Shown: in pieces, positions 1 through 12,601 of the stretch
How the letters are laid out: each line of letters begins with the position of its first letter
How positions within the stretch are numbered: the stretch's first letter is position 1
From: Primula veris
Taxonomy: Eukaryota; Streptophyta; Magnoliopsida; Ericales; Primulaceae
Length of the DNA: 64,000 nt
NCBI GenBank assembly: GCA_963682055.1
Contig: OY821740.1
Location: 17,322,814 to 17,386,813 of the forward strand
Direction of reading: 5' to 3'
The notes under the pieces: generated by a model
What the model was told of the DNA's origin: nothing
The model's input: the letters and a program-made list of their open reading frames with translations, nothing else
Databases searched by the model: none
Program-made: the position numbers and the translations under genes

Positions 1-433
1 TCAGAAAGTTTGTTATGTAATTTTCATATAGACTTTTATTGTGAGGTGTTATGGTCCTTGTGTCTGCTTACAATTGTTATCTAGATTATATATAGACTTT
101 TATCTCCAACAATGCTTGCATTTTCGTAGGATGCATGAAATGAGAGGATGGAATCTTGAATCCACAGCTCGCATAATTTAAATAATATGCTACACATTCA
201 CCCAATAAAGATTTTGATTTGGTTTAGGCAAATCATATCTCTGCAAAAATGGGACTATCATTAATTACTTAATATTAGAAACGTTTACTCCAAAAATGTA
301 TTGACCCATGGCGCGAAAACAATTGCTCTTTACTTTCAGGTCAGATAAGTATATAACAGATAAGAATTGTAAAGAAATGAAAATAATGACACGATAGTGT
401 CAGCAAATAAACATGGAAAAGTCATATACAACT
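1..433. other. AT-rich flank downstream of the aminopeptidase gene, no gene seen
   Basis: No coding signal or RNA gene is recognisable here. It presumably holds the 3' UTR and downstream flank of the minus-strand aminopeptidase gene that ends at 561. Confidence 0.4.
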
Positions 434-625
434 TTCAGGAATGCCACTGAGCAAAGTAATCCACACGGCTTTCTGTCAGTGCTTGAAGAACTCGTAGAAA
501 GCCGGTTATCGCCGAGCAAACTAAGCTTCTTTCAGGGGTACCACTAAACAAATCAACAATCTAATCCACGCTCAGTTTTCTGTCGATGCTTGAAAATGTC
601 TCATAGAAAGCCTTGAAATGCTTGT
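434..625 (-). repeat. Partial tandem duplication of the last aminopeptidase exon in its 3' flank
   Basis: Bases 434-515 resemble 530-625, about 98 bp away. Both blocks share the order CTTTCAGG, CCACT, AATCCACxC, TTTTCTGTC or TTTCTGTC, TGCTTGAA and TAGAAAGCC. The right-hand block contains the real 3' end of the last exon (stop 561-563). The left copy has diverged and lies beyond the stop, so it is now 3' UTR or downstream DNA. Confidence 0.65.
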
Positions 626-3600
626 AGGCAATGTCAACATCCTCTTTCCCACAGATTTCTCTTATACTGCAAATAATAAAAATAAATTTGAGTCTCTATG
701 TGATACACATAACATAAATACGCATATAGTGTTGGATATTCTGGAAGAGCTTAGAAAAAAAGGCAAAATCAACCACTACGACGAGTTAATTTCTTTAGGG
801 CTTGCAATAACACAATTAATGGCAACCGAACTTCAAAATTCAAGCCCTGACTGATGAAATTGAACAAGAGCTCGGACTGACTTTATTACATTTTATGTTC
901 TTAATAAAACACAGTTAAGGGTGTATTTGAAAACAGTTCCGGATAAAAAAAATTATTGTTAGCAGAAAAACATGACAAATTGACAACCTAACGAGTTATT
1001 GTCAGACCTATTCCCAGCAGTACCAACAACATAAGGTCTAGGGTCACCTGTGCATGGAAAGTTGAGCTATCCCGCAATCAACAGTGCGAATGCCTACCCC
1101 AGAAGCAAGTATGGGACCAATAGTTGATCCACATCCCATGTCATTTCTCACCACAAATTCCTACAAGAAACACAAACGAAATGAATCTGAATACTAAAGT
1201 TTCCGCTCATATAAAGAATCTAATGACTTCTGTAAGATTGTCCATCTGTTCAATAACACAACAGTATAAGATCCCAATTACCATCCCGAAATTAGCTATT
1301 CAGACTTAAAAAGGCGTACTAGTGTCACTCGACAAACTCACAGTAAAATGGCAGTTATGGAGGTCTATAAAAAAGGATAAATAAAGAACAATGCAACTTA
1401 TCATGAGACAGATAAAGATGGTTCCAAAAGTTTATTGTGTTTGATTCCTAGGGGTGCACATTTGGTCATGTTTCTTACCTCATGTTTTGGTCATATTAGT
1501 GTACTCACAATTATGGAGTGACATTTGTCCCCCCCGTATCTCTCTCTTTAACTATCCTAAGTAATTATTAACCATACCAATTTCTTTCTCCACTATTTTA
1601 TTTACTATTTCAATCATGTAATTATAATAATTATTTTTTATATTTATTTATTTTTGTAATCAAGTTTATTGTGTTTGATTCCTAGAAGTGTGACTCCATA
1701 CATTTAGAGTTAAGTTTCACGGGGATCCAATACACTCTTGGGTACCAGATATGGAGGAAAAATTATAGATTGGGGTAAAAATTAGTTACAAAAAAAAAAA
1801 TGTACACGCTTGATACCATGTTTTCGTTAGGACTTTGTACACTATTTCATACGTTTTTTTTTTCCTACTCTAGTCCCCAGCAGATATATAAAAAATGTAA
1901 GGTTGAGTTACTAACTAATTTCTTGTTAGGCGGTGTACAAAATTCTAGTTGACCCACAGTTATTAAAAAACTTATCATTAATACCATGACGTACTTGCAT
2001 TAATTAAAGGTCTGCTATCAAGATTATAAATACATTGAAAAATGATGAGGATCGAGTAACCGAGTACAAAAGAATATCTCGACAACATAAAAGGAAGCAC
2101 CTGAATCGGCAAGTTGTGAACTTTAGCAACTTCCTTAAAAAGAAAAGTTGTAACCCCGCTGGTGGCATATCGTTGGTTGGCATTATGCTTGATGACGAGC
2201 CCTTTCTGTAATTCAGGACGATGATGTTCTTCATGCTTATCGGCATAATTTGGATGAACTCCATGAGCCATATCAGCAGATACTACATAAAAAAAAACAT
2301 GCAATTATGTCACAAAAATTAAATAAATAAAAGCCAAAAAAGTACGAAGAAAGCATACCGAGAAAGGATTGACGAATAGCACGCTCGTAAGCTCCCTCTC
2401 CAATATAATCATGAGCTAGGCTATTAGCTATACGTTTCATAGCCTGGAACATGGTAGGGGCACCAGCTCCTTGAGCTGAATTTGAACCCACCTGCATAAC
2501 AAGGGACATAACCATGCTAAACGATTTCAACAAAAAAATATTTGCAATCGAGTAGAAATGCAACACACTTATTTAAAAGCAAATAAGTCGTTTAGTCTTC
2601 TAAAAAAATTGAGAAGCAACAAAAAGGTGACATACATGCAAACGATAAAAGCAAAAATGGAACTTTGTAGACACTCGACACCTAACTTTGTTCTCTGAGA
2701 TATTTTAAGTTTTTGAACCCACCTGCATAACAAGGGACATAAAACCATGCTAAACGATTTCAACAAAATTATTTGCAATCGAGTAGAAATGTAACACACT
2801 TATTTAAAAGCAAGTAAGTCGTTTAGTCTTCTAAAAAAATTGAGAAGCAACAAAAAGGTGACATACAGGCATATGATAAAAGCAAAAATGGAACTTTGTA
2901 GACACCCGACACCTAATTTTGTTCTCTGAGATATTTTAAGTTTTTATTTGGTAGGAAAATATTTTAACAAATCTTTTACAGAAATAGGATGTGGTTTACG
3001 TTTGACGAAAACAGATCGGAGTAAGCATGCTAGTCAGACAACAAGTGCAACCATTTAACCACTCCATGAGAGGGACTTGTTGAAATTTCAGAGAGAAGAC
3101 ACAATAAGTCCTCTACTTCTCTCTCCCACGAGTGGCTAAAGAGTTGTATAACTAACTTTACTTTTAACAAATGCAATTTTGCTCCTTTCCTCTACGCTGT
3201 TATGTTCAGTTTTACTTGTACCCAAATCCATTGGACAAAGCTCTCACGTGAAGCAAATAGAATTTAGAGCTTTAGCAGACCACATAACTAAGCTCTATAA
3301 GCTAAACTAAATAATTGAACCAGTTCCCCCTATTTTGACCTCTAACCAACAATATGCAAAATACTGAAATAAAAATACAACACTTGACAAAATAGACAGT
3401 TTTCAGAAGACTTATTTATATAATTACCTCCTCATTGTCAAAGAGAGCAATCATCCGAATTGCTTGCTCATCATTTAAATGACCAGGTGTTTCACACGAA
3501 TCAACAAGAGCTCTTAGTGCGCAATAACTAGAAGCAAGATTATCCAATCTTCCAGAAAAAATGAATTCATTATTCACACCGCCGAGGCAACTAGGTTGTG

Positions 3601-6600
3601 TATCGCAAATATTTAGCTCAATACTTGCTATATCGCCAACACTGCAACTCAGCTCATCAGACAATACCTGAGCATCAAGGGGATGTAATTATCACTGGAC
3701 TGATTGATGTAGATGATTTTTTTAAAAAGAGGATTGAAGGAAATTACTCCTACCCCCATGAGATTTGAAACTACAACCTCCCATTTAAGAGTGTGAGCTT
3801 TGGCAACTCTAGGCTAGCTCTAGTGGCTGATTGATGTAGATGATTAATTTCGTTTTTACTTTTACTAATTACTGTGGCAGTTATGTGTCAAATTAGTGCG
3901 AATAATTGTATAATTTTATTATTAAGATATACAGCCATGTCCTTTAGATTGTCATGACTATAATATTTCTGCAATAAGAAAATCAGTTCCGGGAGTGGAA
4001 AAAATTGAATAGTACGGCACTGCTTGAGTTTTGGTACTCATTAGTTATTACTAAAAGAATTTTTTGGTACACGTTTATTTTTCGATTTTGTCATTTAGAT
4101 AGGTGTTGATTTCATAAATCTGTTTGTACGGGTTTGGTAAGCCTACCTCACTGATTATCTACATGGAACTAAAAATCTACTGTTCATAAGCTGTTAGATT
4201 AATATACTGTCCACTAAGGAACAATTCATCTATATAAGCATATTCCTGTTAGAGTGAACCTAAAAAGTAGAGAGCGCCAATGTGATCCAGCAAAAGCATT
4301 GCAACAGATAAATAAAATATTCAAATTACCAATTTCAGGGCTCCAGGCACAAGGGAAAATTAGAACTATAAAAGCAAAGACACCAAGATCATCCGATAAC
4401 TAAGAGACTAAGTTGTTAACTAAACAGCATGCAAAATTATCGAATTATTTAATCGTAAATCTAACAAATGCAACTAAAGATAATAATAATGTTGTCGTTA
4501 TAAAGTTAAATAAATCTGACTGAAGTTGTCTCACTAGAAAATTCTCTTAACTGCCCCTGGTGCCTTCTTTTATAATACTATCTTATAAAATTATTCTTCA
4601 GTTAAACAACCAATGTAGAAGAGCTAACAGAGTTACCTGCATAAGAAGAGGATGGTGCTCAGTTTTCGCAGTAATACTTCTCTCATTGGAGTCCATAGAC
4701 GCATCTTCAATCTTTGTTGCTAACAAAGGAATAAGGTGTGTCTCCAGATTTGGTTTAAAACCATCTTCGTTTACCGTCCTAACAAAAAAAACAAGAAAAA
4801 TTCAACAACCAACCCAAATCATCAAATAAGTTCAATAATTATCAATAAAAGCATCGGGTTTTTTTTACTGTTAAGTATATTAACCTATCACAAAATTGTA
4901 AATTTTGTACATATAGGCAGCTTACCTTTAACAGAAAATTTTATACTTTTTAAGTTAGTTTTCTACACTAACCTTTGTAACATTTCATGTCTGAACACTA
5001 ACATTGTTGTCAGTTATCACTTTTGTATACGAATCTATATGCTACAATTAACCAGAGTGTAGTAATTGAGCAATAAGGTTTGACCAGTATATTAATTTCA
5101 AAACATTGTAGGTTGCCGTAAAACATGACAGTTTGGTGTACAAATAGTAATAAAAGCCCAAAAATATAGAATAGCGTGATAAAAACACAAGTTGAATGAT
5201 GATCAAGAAAAAGAACTCAACACCTGCTAAGATGAATAGCCAGTGTAGGTACTCGTAATATAGGCCGTTTTATTTTCACAAGTTTATGAGAAAAAGAACC
5301 ATCCTTGGCTTTAAGTATGACCCTTCCAGCCACAGTTAAGTCTCTGTCGAACCATGTATGCCATAAACCACCTCCATAAGTTTGAACATTTACCATTTGA
5401 TATCCGGATTTTGAAGATGCTGATTTTGGTTTCAGTTTTAGACATGGACTATCAGTGTGTGCCGCTATTACATGAAAACCATTGCCAACTTGGTACCTGT
5501 AGAACTGACAGGGAATCTTATAAAGCTAGATAATCGGAGGTTAAGGAGATAGAATTATCAATGTCTTATGTATACGAAAAGCTATGTTGCAAGGATACGG
5601 ATACGAGTATTGGATCCGCCGGTACGTTTATAAAAATAAATCGGATAGGATACGGGTAGGTTACATTAATAATTTTTTATTTATTGATGCTAAAATTTAC
5701 ATAGCATATAAAAATATAAATGCGAAAAGAATGAAGTCAAATTCAAGCATTAGTCCTACGTGTTGAGTCGGAGGTCATGAAATAGACTCTCGGTCGGGTC
5801 TTTTGTGTAGTCGCATTTGACCAATTTCTATTTTATTCTTACCAAAATTTTAACTTTTTAATCACTTATTATATGGTACAAAAGAAGCAAAGTGAATAAT
5901 ACACATGATATGGTACAAAAGAAGCACTTATCATAATGTGAAACATAAATAAAAAGTGTGAAATGGAAGCCTCGTTAAGTTGCAGCTTTTGTTTCATTTT
6001 TTGTTTTGCTTTATTCTTAATAGTAGGACTGCATTTTGTTCACCAGCTTGAACAGTAGGGTTTCCTGGATTTTGACTTAAAAAATGGATGAACCAAGTTC
6101 TTTCCTAGATCTCAAAAAATCAAGCTTGTTTTCTTAAAAGCTGCAGCCAAACAAGGCGTAAGTATCAAGATAAAATTGTCCTGAATTCTAAAGCTCTGTG
6201 GGCCATTAAAGTGCGAAGCTCAAATTTGTCTGTCTTGGTAGAACACTGGATTCTGTTTTGTTATTATCTCATAAGTTGAAAGGTACTAATTCACATTGCA
6301 CTAATTAGTATCTGGAAGAACTAACAGTTGTTGAATTGTATATACAAGAAAGGTAATATAAAAGATTACTATGATTTCACTTACTTCTCACCAACTGCAA
6401 AGGCAACCAAACAAGACATATTCCGTGTGAAAAAGTATCGTCCACCGGGCTTCAAATCCCACTCTTCATTTTCGTTTAGCAAAAGAAAACCAGCACCAAT
6501 TAACTGCCTTTTGGCTTCAGCTGTCAAAATGATAAATTGTCACAGGACTGATTACAAGAGAACAAAATGTAAAAATCCTACTAAAGATACAATCTACTGC

Positions 6601-9600
6601 ACAACCTAATCATCCACATATTCCACAGGCATAACACCATAATATTAAGCAAAGAGCAAACTACAGACATACTAGAGAAGCTTTTCACTACATAATCTAT
6701 GTATCTACACTTATGGATAGGAAACAACATATAAAAACAAAACAACAACTTAGTCTTTCTTTACTCTAGGCTCAAATTCAAAATGGTTAATTTGATACCA
6801 CTTTCCAGTTCAGCTTTAAGGAAAGTATAATTTTTCACCATGTAATTCAGTCCAATAGCTTCAGTTACGGCATGTGTGACCTCCCTTAATAATAAATTAA
6901 ATTCCATAGATGAGTTTCAGCCCTTCCCAAACTCGTCAGCGGTGATTAGCAGGCAAATAAAATTAGCTAAAGTTGTAACCAAACAAAACTTAAGAAAGTA
7001 GACTACCTGTAGCGTGAAAATGAGTCCATGACTCATTGAGATAGTCCAAAAGATCCCCAACTATAGACGGAGAAGAACTCGAAACTGTACCAGAAGATTC
7101 CTGCACTCGAACCCATAATCAAAACATGATTATAGACTCAAAAGAAGGATGCATATACATACACACAGTACATTGGTCCGTTTTTCCTACTTGAAAGAAA
7201 GCTAAGTTGGAAAATCATAATAGTCACCTAATGAATGTGCCTTTTTAAGAACAAGTCAAAATTTTTGTATTAATAAACAATCCGAAAACGCTTGATTAGA
7301 GGAGGGTATTAGAAAAGCATTCATAATATTAAATCAATTATTTAGAGCAAATTAATATATCCCATCCTCTTTTCCTACTCAGAAGAAAATTGGATAAAAT
7401 TACAACAATAACCTAATAATTGTGCATTTCTATCAACAAATTAAACTTATCACAATAATATAATACCATATAACACTCAATTATATGAGAGTATCAGAAG
7501 GGAAAAAAGCATCGATAAACATAACTCCATTATTTTAATCAATGTTTATTAATCCGTGTGAATCAATTGTTGGAAAAAACCATGTTTATGGTGTTTTCCG
7601 AATTGGTCACGAGTCCAAAAGTTTGGTCAAATTCCATGCGAAGAATCTAAAGTTTAGACTCCGTACTCAAATGGTTTGAGTAGCTTGTGTGACGAGCTTC
7701 GAAACGGTATATCGCATGACCTATTCGGTGAATGGGTGTGAATGGAAATTGGCTCCGAAGTTGGACCATGGAGAGACGAAATCTGAAATTTGGGAAGAGG
7801 GAGTGGTTTCACAAAGGGATGGGGAAGCCACCCAAATTTTTATCCCACATCAAAGAGTAAAAACTATTTTGAATAGTTTATATACATATTCATCACTAGA
7901 GAGTGGTAATAATGTGTAGCCTCATAGGTGTGTGTAGGCAAAGGCACCACACACGCGCTCGCTCGGGCTCGGGCACGGGTCTCGGGTCCATACACTCCCG
8001 AGCAAAATGGGGTTGCCGAGCATAAAAATAGAACGCTAAAGGAAATGATGAATGATATGCTAATCAGTTCTGGGTTACCCCAGTACTTGTGGGGGGAAGC
8101 GATACTTTCCGCAAACTATGTTTTAAACAAGTTACCACATAAGAAGAGAGATAAAACTCCATATGAATTATGGAAAGATCATCAACCCAGCTATAAGAAC
8201 CTGCGGGTTTGGGGTTGTCTCGGGTCTCGGGCGCAGCCCCATACACTCCCGAGCAAAATGGGGTTGCCGAGCATAAAAATAAAACGCTAAAGTAAATGAT
8301 GAATGCTATGCTAATCAGTTCTGGGTTACCCCAGAACATGTGGGGGGAAGCGATACTTTCCGCAAACTATGTTTTAAACAAGTTACCATATAAGAAGCGA
8401 GATAAAACTCCATATGAATTATGGAAAGGTCATCAACCCAGTTATAAGAACCTGCGGGTTTGGGGTTGCCTCGCGAAGGTCCTAGTTCCCACTCCTAAAA
8501 GGATGAGAATTGGTCCTAAAACGGTGGACTGTGTGTTCATCGGATATGCACATAATAGTAGTGCATATCGATTTCTCGTACCCAAGTTGGACAATCCCGA
8601 TGTGCACGTAGATACGTATATGGAAAGCCGAGAGGCCTCTTTCTTTGAAGATATCTTTCCCCGTAAATTACCAACATCTGTACCAACTTAAGAGTTGAAC
8701 AGTGAGGGAAATGTGGGGGCAAGTGAACCGACAGAGGAAGAGGAAGAGCCTCGGCGTAGCAAAAGGGCAAGGAAGGAAACTTCTTTTGGACCTGATTTCT
8801 TAACCTTCATGGTTGAAGGCGAACCGGTGACATATAAACAACCTATGTCAACACCGGATTCCCAATATTGGGAAGAAGCTATCCAAAATGAGATTGAATC
8901 AATCATGCAAAACCACACTTGTGAACTAGTGGATCTTCTACAAGGATGTAAGCCCCTAGGTCACAAGTGGATATTCAAGAGGAAGTTAAAGGTTGATGGC
9001 ACGATTGAGAAATACAAGACGAGACTTGTAGTCAAGGGCTTCAGGCAAACTGAAGGTGTTGATTATTTTGACACGTATGCTCCTGTCTCCAGGAAAACGT
9101 CTATTTGAATCGTCATTGCTCTCGCAGCATTGTTTGATATGGAAATACATCAAATGGATGTCAAGACGGTGTTTCTCAATGGAGAACTGGAAGAAGAAAT
9201 TTACATGGAACAACCAGAAGGGTTTGTAGTTCCTGGTAAAGAGCACCAAATGTGCAAACTTGTAAAGTCTCTATATGGACTCAAACAAGCCCCAAAGCAA
9301 TGGCACGAGAAATTTGATAGAATTATGCTATCAAACGGTTTTCGCATTAATGAGTGCGATAAATGTGTCTACAATAAAGGAAGTGGAAGAGACTGTGTGG
9401 TAGTCTGTCTCTATGTGGATGACATGATTATAATTGGGAGTACTGATAGAATCAGCTCCAAAAATGTTGTCACAACACTTCGATATGAAGGACCTGAGTA
9501 TAGCTGATGTAATACTTGGTACGAAGATTACCAAAACATCAGAGGGGTATGCCTTGTCACAAAGTCATTATGTTAAACAAGTACTAGACAATTTTGGCAA

Positions 9601-12600
9601 GGGCAGTAAGGCGATGTCCAGAACGCCAATTGAGTTCAACTGTAAGAAAAAAAAAATCGGTAAGAATGTGAATCAATTGGAGTTCTCTCGGGTCATAGGC
9701 AGTCTCATGTATATAATGAATTGCACTAGACCAGACATAGCAAACTCAGTGAGTAGACTGAGCAGGTACACCAACAATCCGAATGAGAAACACTGCAAGT
9801 CCATTATGAAACTTCTCAAATATATGAGGTTTTCAGCCGATTACGGGCTACACTATACCAGATATCTAGCGGTATTGGAAGGGTACTCGGATGTCAACTG
9901 GATATCAGACTCCAATAGCACAAGGTCCATGAGTGGATGCGTTTATAATGGTAGGAGCTGCCGTGTCTTGGAGATCCTCCAAACAGACATGTATCGCAAG
10001 GTCAACTATGGAATCTGAATTCAAAGCGTTAGACCTAGCAACCGAGGAGGCAGATTGGCTGAGAAGTCTCTTGGAAGGAATTCCAATGTGGCCGAAACAT
10101 GTTCCCGCGATAAGCATGCATTGTGATAGTCAATCAGCTATTGCGCGGGCACAGGATCATATGTATAATGGAAAGTCTTGACATATACGTCGGAAACATA
10201 AATCCGTAAGAGAATTGTTATTTAACGGTGTGGTATCCTTAGATTTTGTGAGATGAAAGGAAAACATAGCGGATCCATTAACAAAAAGCTTGACTCAAGA
10301 AGGAGTCGAAACGTCATCGAACGGAATGTGGTTAAAGCCCATTAAATTGGTGGCCCCCCCATAGGCAACCCAACCTAAACGGAATCTTTCCTGCTAGGTT
10401 CAAAGGGAAACTGTGCTAGGTTCAAAGGGAAACTGGGGCAACCGAACAAAGCACTCGGGAACCAGTAGTTCCCAGCCCATTTCCGCTATGACAGAGTGAT
10501 AGACATGTACTATTGTAAGGGTGAGCTTGAGGCTCTTAATGATCCAAATAACTCGACGGTCGAGTAAGGTGAGTCAGGACATCTTCGACTTGGAACCACC
10601 TATAACGAGTGTGTAAGGCCGGTACCATGTGATGAGCTTGGGTTAAATCACTAGAGCACTCAGTTGAAGTTGTCAAGGCAGTCCAGGTCAAATATGGACA
10701 ACTAAAGGGCCTAGTACGTGGGCAGAAAGGGCACTGTGCGGGTATCATACTGGGATACACAAAGCTAAAGGGTTCAAAGCATCTATGCTATCTAATAGCA
10801 ATATTCTGGATGATATTACGCTACGGCAGTTTCAAGGCGCGCGCTACCTGACCTTAACTTTTGCGGTTCTCTTGATTTGCATTTAGGGCATGGGATTTCG
10901 AGCCAATTGTATTCATGTGGGGGATTGTTGGGAAAATTCATGTTTATGGTGTTTTCTGAATTGGTCACGAGTTCAAAAGTTTGGTCAAATTCCATGCGAA
11001 GAATCTAAAGTTTAGACTCCGTACTCAAATGGTTTGAGTAGCTCGTGTGACGAGCTTCGAAACGGTATATCGCATGACCTATTCGGTGAATGGGTGTGAA
11101 TGGAAATTGGCTCCGAAGTTGGACCATGGAGAGACGAAATATGGAATTTGGGAAGAGAGAGTGGGAAAACAAAGGGATGGGGAAGCCACCCAAATGTTTA
11201 TCCCACATCAAAGAGGAAAAACTATTTTGAATAGATTATATACATACTCACCATTAGAGAGTGGTAATAATGTGTAGCCTCATAGGTGTGTGTAGGCAAG
11301 AGCACCACACACACGCGCGCTCGCTCAGTCTCGGTCTCGGATCTCGGGTCTCAGGACACATGGAAGGTTCCGGTTCCGGTTCTAAGAAAGTCGTAAGAGT
11401 TTTGGATAATAACAAAACAGTCCCCAAAAATTCCAGCAAGCTTGTAACTGATGCAATTAATTGAGAATAATTGCACTATTAATTCAGCAGTTTCGATTGC
11501 TGAATTAAGTGACCATTATGGCTGAAATTTCAGCCCAGCCTATAAGTAGGCAGCTCTCCCCCACTCTCTAAACACGATTTTACATTCTGAAAAACAGCAT
11601 ACATATTTTTTCTCATATCATCCCAGAAAGAGAGAGAACCACCCACCAACGGCTCGACCTTGACTCGTCGTCAGTTTCCGACGAGTCATCCGAGACGTTA
11701 TACCTTGGGATCGAAGCACCAACGCAACCAGAAACTTAAGGTGGTTAGGCGAATATCGGTTAAGTGCAGACTGTTTAACAGTCGCCTCGTCTTTTCATTT
11801 CTGTCTTTTCAATTCCGCAATTACATTCTGTCCATTTTATTTCAGTATTTTAATTTGCTATACTTAGCTGTAATTGTCAATTCTGTTTTTACTTTCTGTA
11901 ATTTCCTTAAAGTACTGTTTCTGTTCTGTAATTTCAATTCTGTAATTAATTTCTGTAATTAGAATAGTTTCTATTCAGTCATGTAATTTAATTTTCAATC
12001 AGAACAGTCCGGCTGTTAAGTTTATACTTTCCAATCCGACAGTTTCTATTTAATACAATTCAGCCCGTCAAATTATTAATTAATAATAATCTGATTAACG
12101 TTTACTTTAATTATTATTCAGTCCATACATGTTGTAATCTGTAATTTCAGTTTCAATTCTGAATTATTACAATTTCAATTCTGAATTATTACAATTTCAA
12201 TTCTGAATTAATAAAGATTACACTTGTTTTGTTTTTGTTTATTATTTTTAGTCCTTTATTATTTGTTAATTGTTATTTCGTACACAGAAAACAACAATTA
12301 AAAATATAAAAAACTCATATACATACACATATATATATATAAAGAGAGAGGGAGTGGGCGAGCTTTGACAAATTACAATGTTTTCTCCATTATGTATATA
12401 TAGATATATATATATATAGAGAGAGAGAGGTGTTACAGAGGGGGGAGACTGGGAGCAGAGTGAGGTGAATTTACGGAGGCGAGGTGGCGGTGATGAGAGA
12501 GAGAGTTTCGATAGTAGAGAGAGATACGGTGGTTTTACGGCGGAGTACGGCGGCCGGAGGAGCTGCACCGCTGCGATGGATCTCTGGCTCTGAAGCATCA

Positions 12601-12601
12601 T
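561..12601 (-). CDS. DAP: Aspartyl aminopeptidase, M18 family, predicted plastid form (10 exons)
   Basis: Removes N-terminal Asp or Glu from peptides; M18 enzymes are dinuclear-metal oligomers. Exons in coding order: 12437-12601, 7007-7100, 6385-6520, 5224-5496, 4637-4778, 3428-3667, 2359-2491, 2101-2282, 1048-1160, 561-666. They sum to 1,584 nt (527 aa plus stop), all introns are GT-AG and the phases agree. The predicted metal ligands of the family are all present: His145 (AAHTD), Asp312 (GRLDNL), Glu349-Glu350 (DNEE), Asp398 (SADMAH) and His492 (LSMHS). The first 55 residues (exon 1) are rich in Ser, Arg, Leu and Pro with almost no acidic residues, which fits an organelle transit peptide. 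Length matches the plant plastid form. Intron 1 is 5.3 kb because it holds an antisense Copia element. No coding damage was seen. The identification is strong; plastid targeting is inferred. Confidence 0.95.
2481..2942 (-). repeat. 231-bp tandem duplication spanning an intron-exon junction
   Basis: Unit one (2481-2711) and unit two (2712-2942) are nearly identical. Each starts with TTTGAACCCACCTGCATAAC, which on the minus strand is the 3' splice acceptor and first bases of exon 7 of the aminopeptidase gene. The second unit therefore places a duplicate acceptor plus about 11 bases of exon 7 inside intron 6, upstream of the true one in transcription order. Confidence 0.85.
7568..7988 (+). repeat. 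Truncated Copia 5' LTR
   Basis: Matches the first 420 bp or so of the 3' LTR that starts at 10926, with scattered substitutions. The match ends abruptly near 7988, in a CGGGTCTCGGGTC stretch, where sequence jumps directly into the integrase coding region. The rest of the LTR is missing. Confidence 0.85.
7989..8490 (+). repeat. 251-bp tandem duplication of the integrase segment
   Basis: The string CATACACTCCCGAGC occurs at 7989 and again at 8240, and the two 251-bp blocks stay aligned through GGTTTGGGGTTG. Both encode the same integrase C-terminal stretch ([10 protein letters not shown], then GLPQ and [16 protein letters not shown]). They differ by a handful of substitutions, including a premature stop early in copy two. 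Confidence 0.9.
7989..10362 (+). pseudogene. Copia pol remnant: integrase C-terminus, reverse transcriptase, RNase H
   Basis: Domains in order: duplicated integrase end (7989-8690); reverse transcriptase with WIFKRK, VKGFRQ and the catalytic YVDD at 9412-9423; connection region ([14 protein letters not shown]); RNase H end ([18 protein letters not shown], then DSQSAI). Breaks include a TGA at 9106-9108, a frame change near 9430-9480, another near 9950 and a TGA at 10179-10181. No functional polyprotein is possible. Confidence 0.9.
10363..10925 (+). other. Noncoding tail of the Copia element with polypurine tract
   Basis: No ORF of note. It contains two adjacent copies of TGCTAGGTTCAAAGGGAAAC at about 10390-10435. 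It ends in the plus-strand priming tract GTGGGGGAT immediately before the 3' LTR. Confidence 0.7.
10926..12296 (+). repeat. Copia 3' LTR, about 1.37 kb
   Basis: Begins TGTTGG directly after the polypurine tract and ends CAACA, giving a 5-bp inverted terminal repeat. A TATA-like CCTATAAGTAGG lies near 11540. A short direct repeat (AATTTCAATTCTGAATTATTAC type) occurs about three times near 12146-12208. The start is firm; the end is inferred from the inverted termini. Confidence 0.75.

Larger units (their letters stand above)
7568..12296 (+). mobile_element. 5'-deleted Ty1/Copia LTR retrotransposon inside aminopeptidase intron 1
   Basis: LTR starts (TGTTGG) occur at 7568 and 10926. The first 400 bp or so after each are nearly identical. 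Order: truncated 5' LTR, end of integrase, reverse transcriptase, RNase H, polypurine tract, full 3' LTR ending in CAACA. The primer site, gag, protease and most of integrase are deleted. The element is antisense to its host gene and ends about 140 bp from exon 1. I could not find matching target-site duplications (left flank TCAAT, right flank ATTAA), so the right boundary is uncertain by some bases. Confidence 0.85.

Noticed and set aside
1978..2799. Overlapping minus-strand ORFs around the aminopeptidase exons extended past splice sites
   Set aside because: Only the parts between consensus splice sites match the protein family; the extensions are intron translation.
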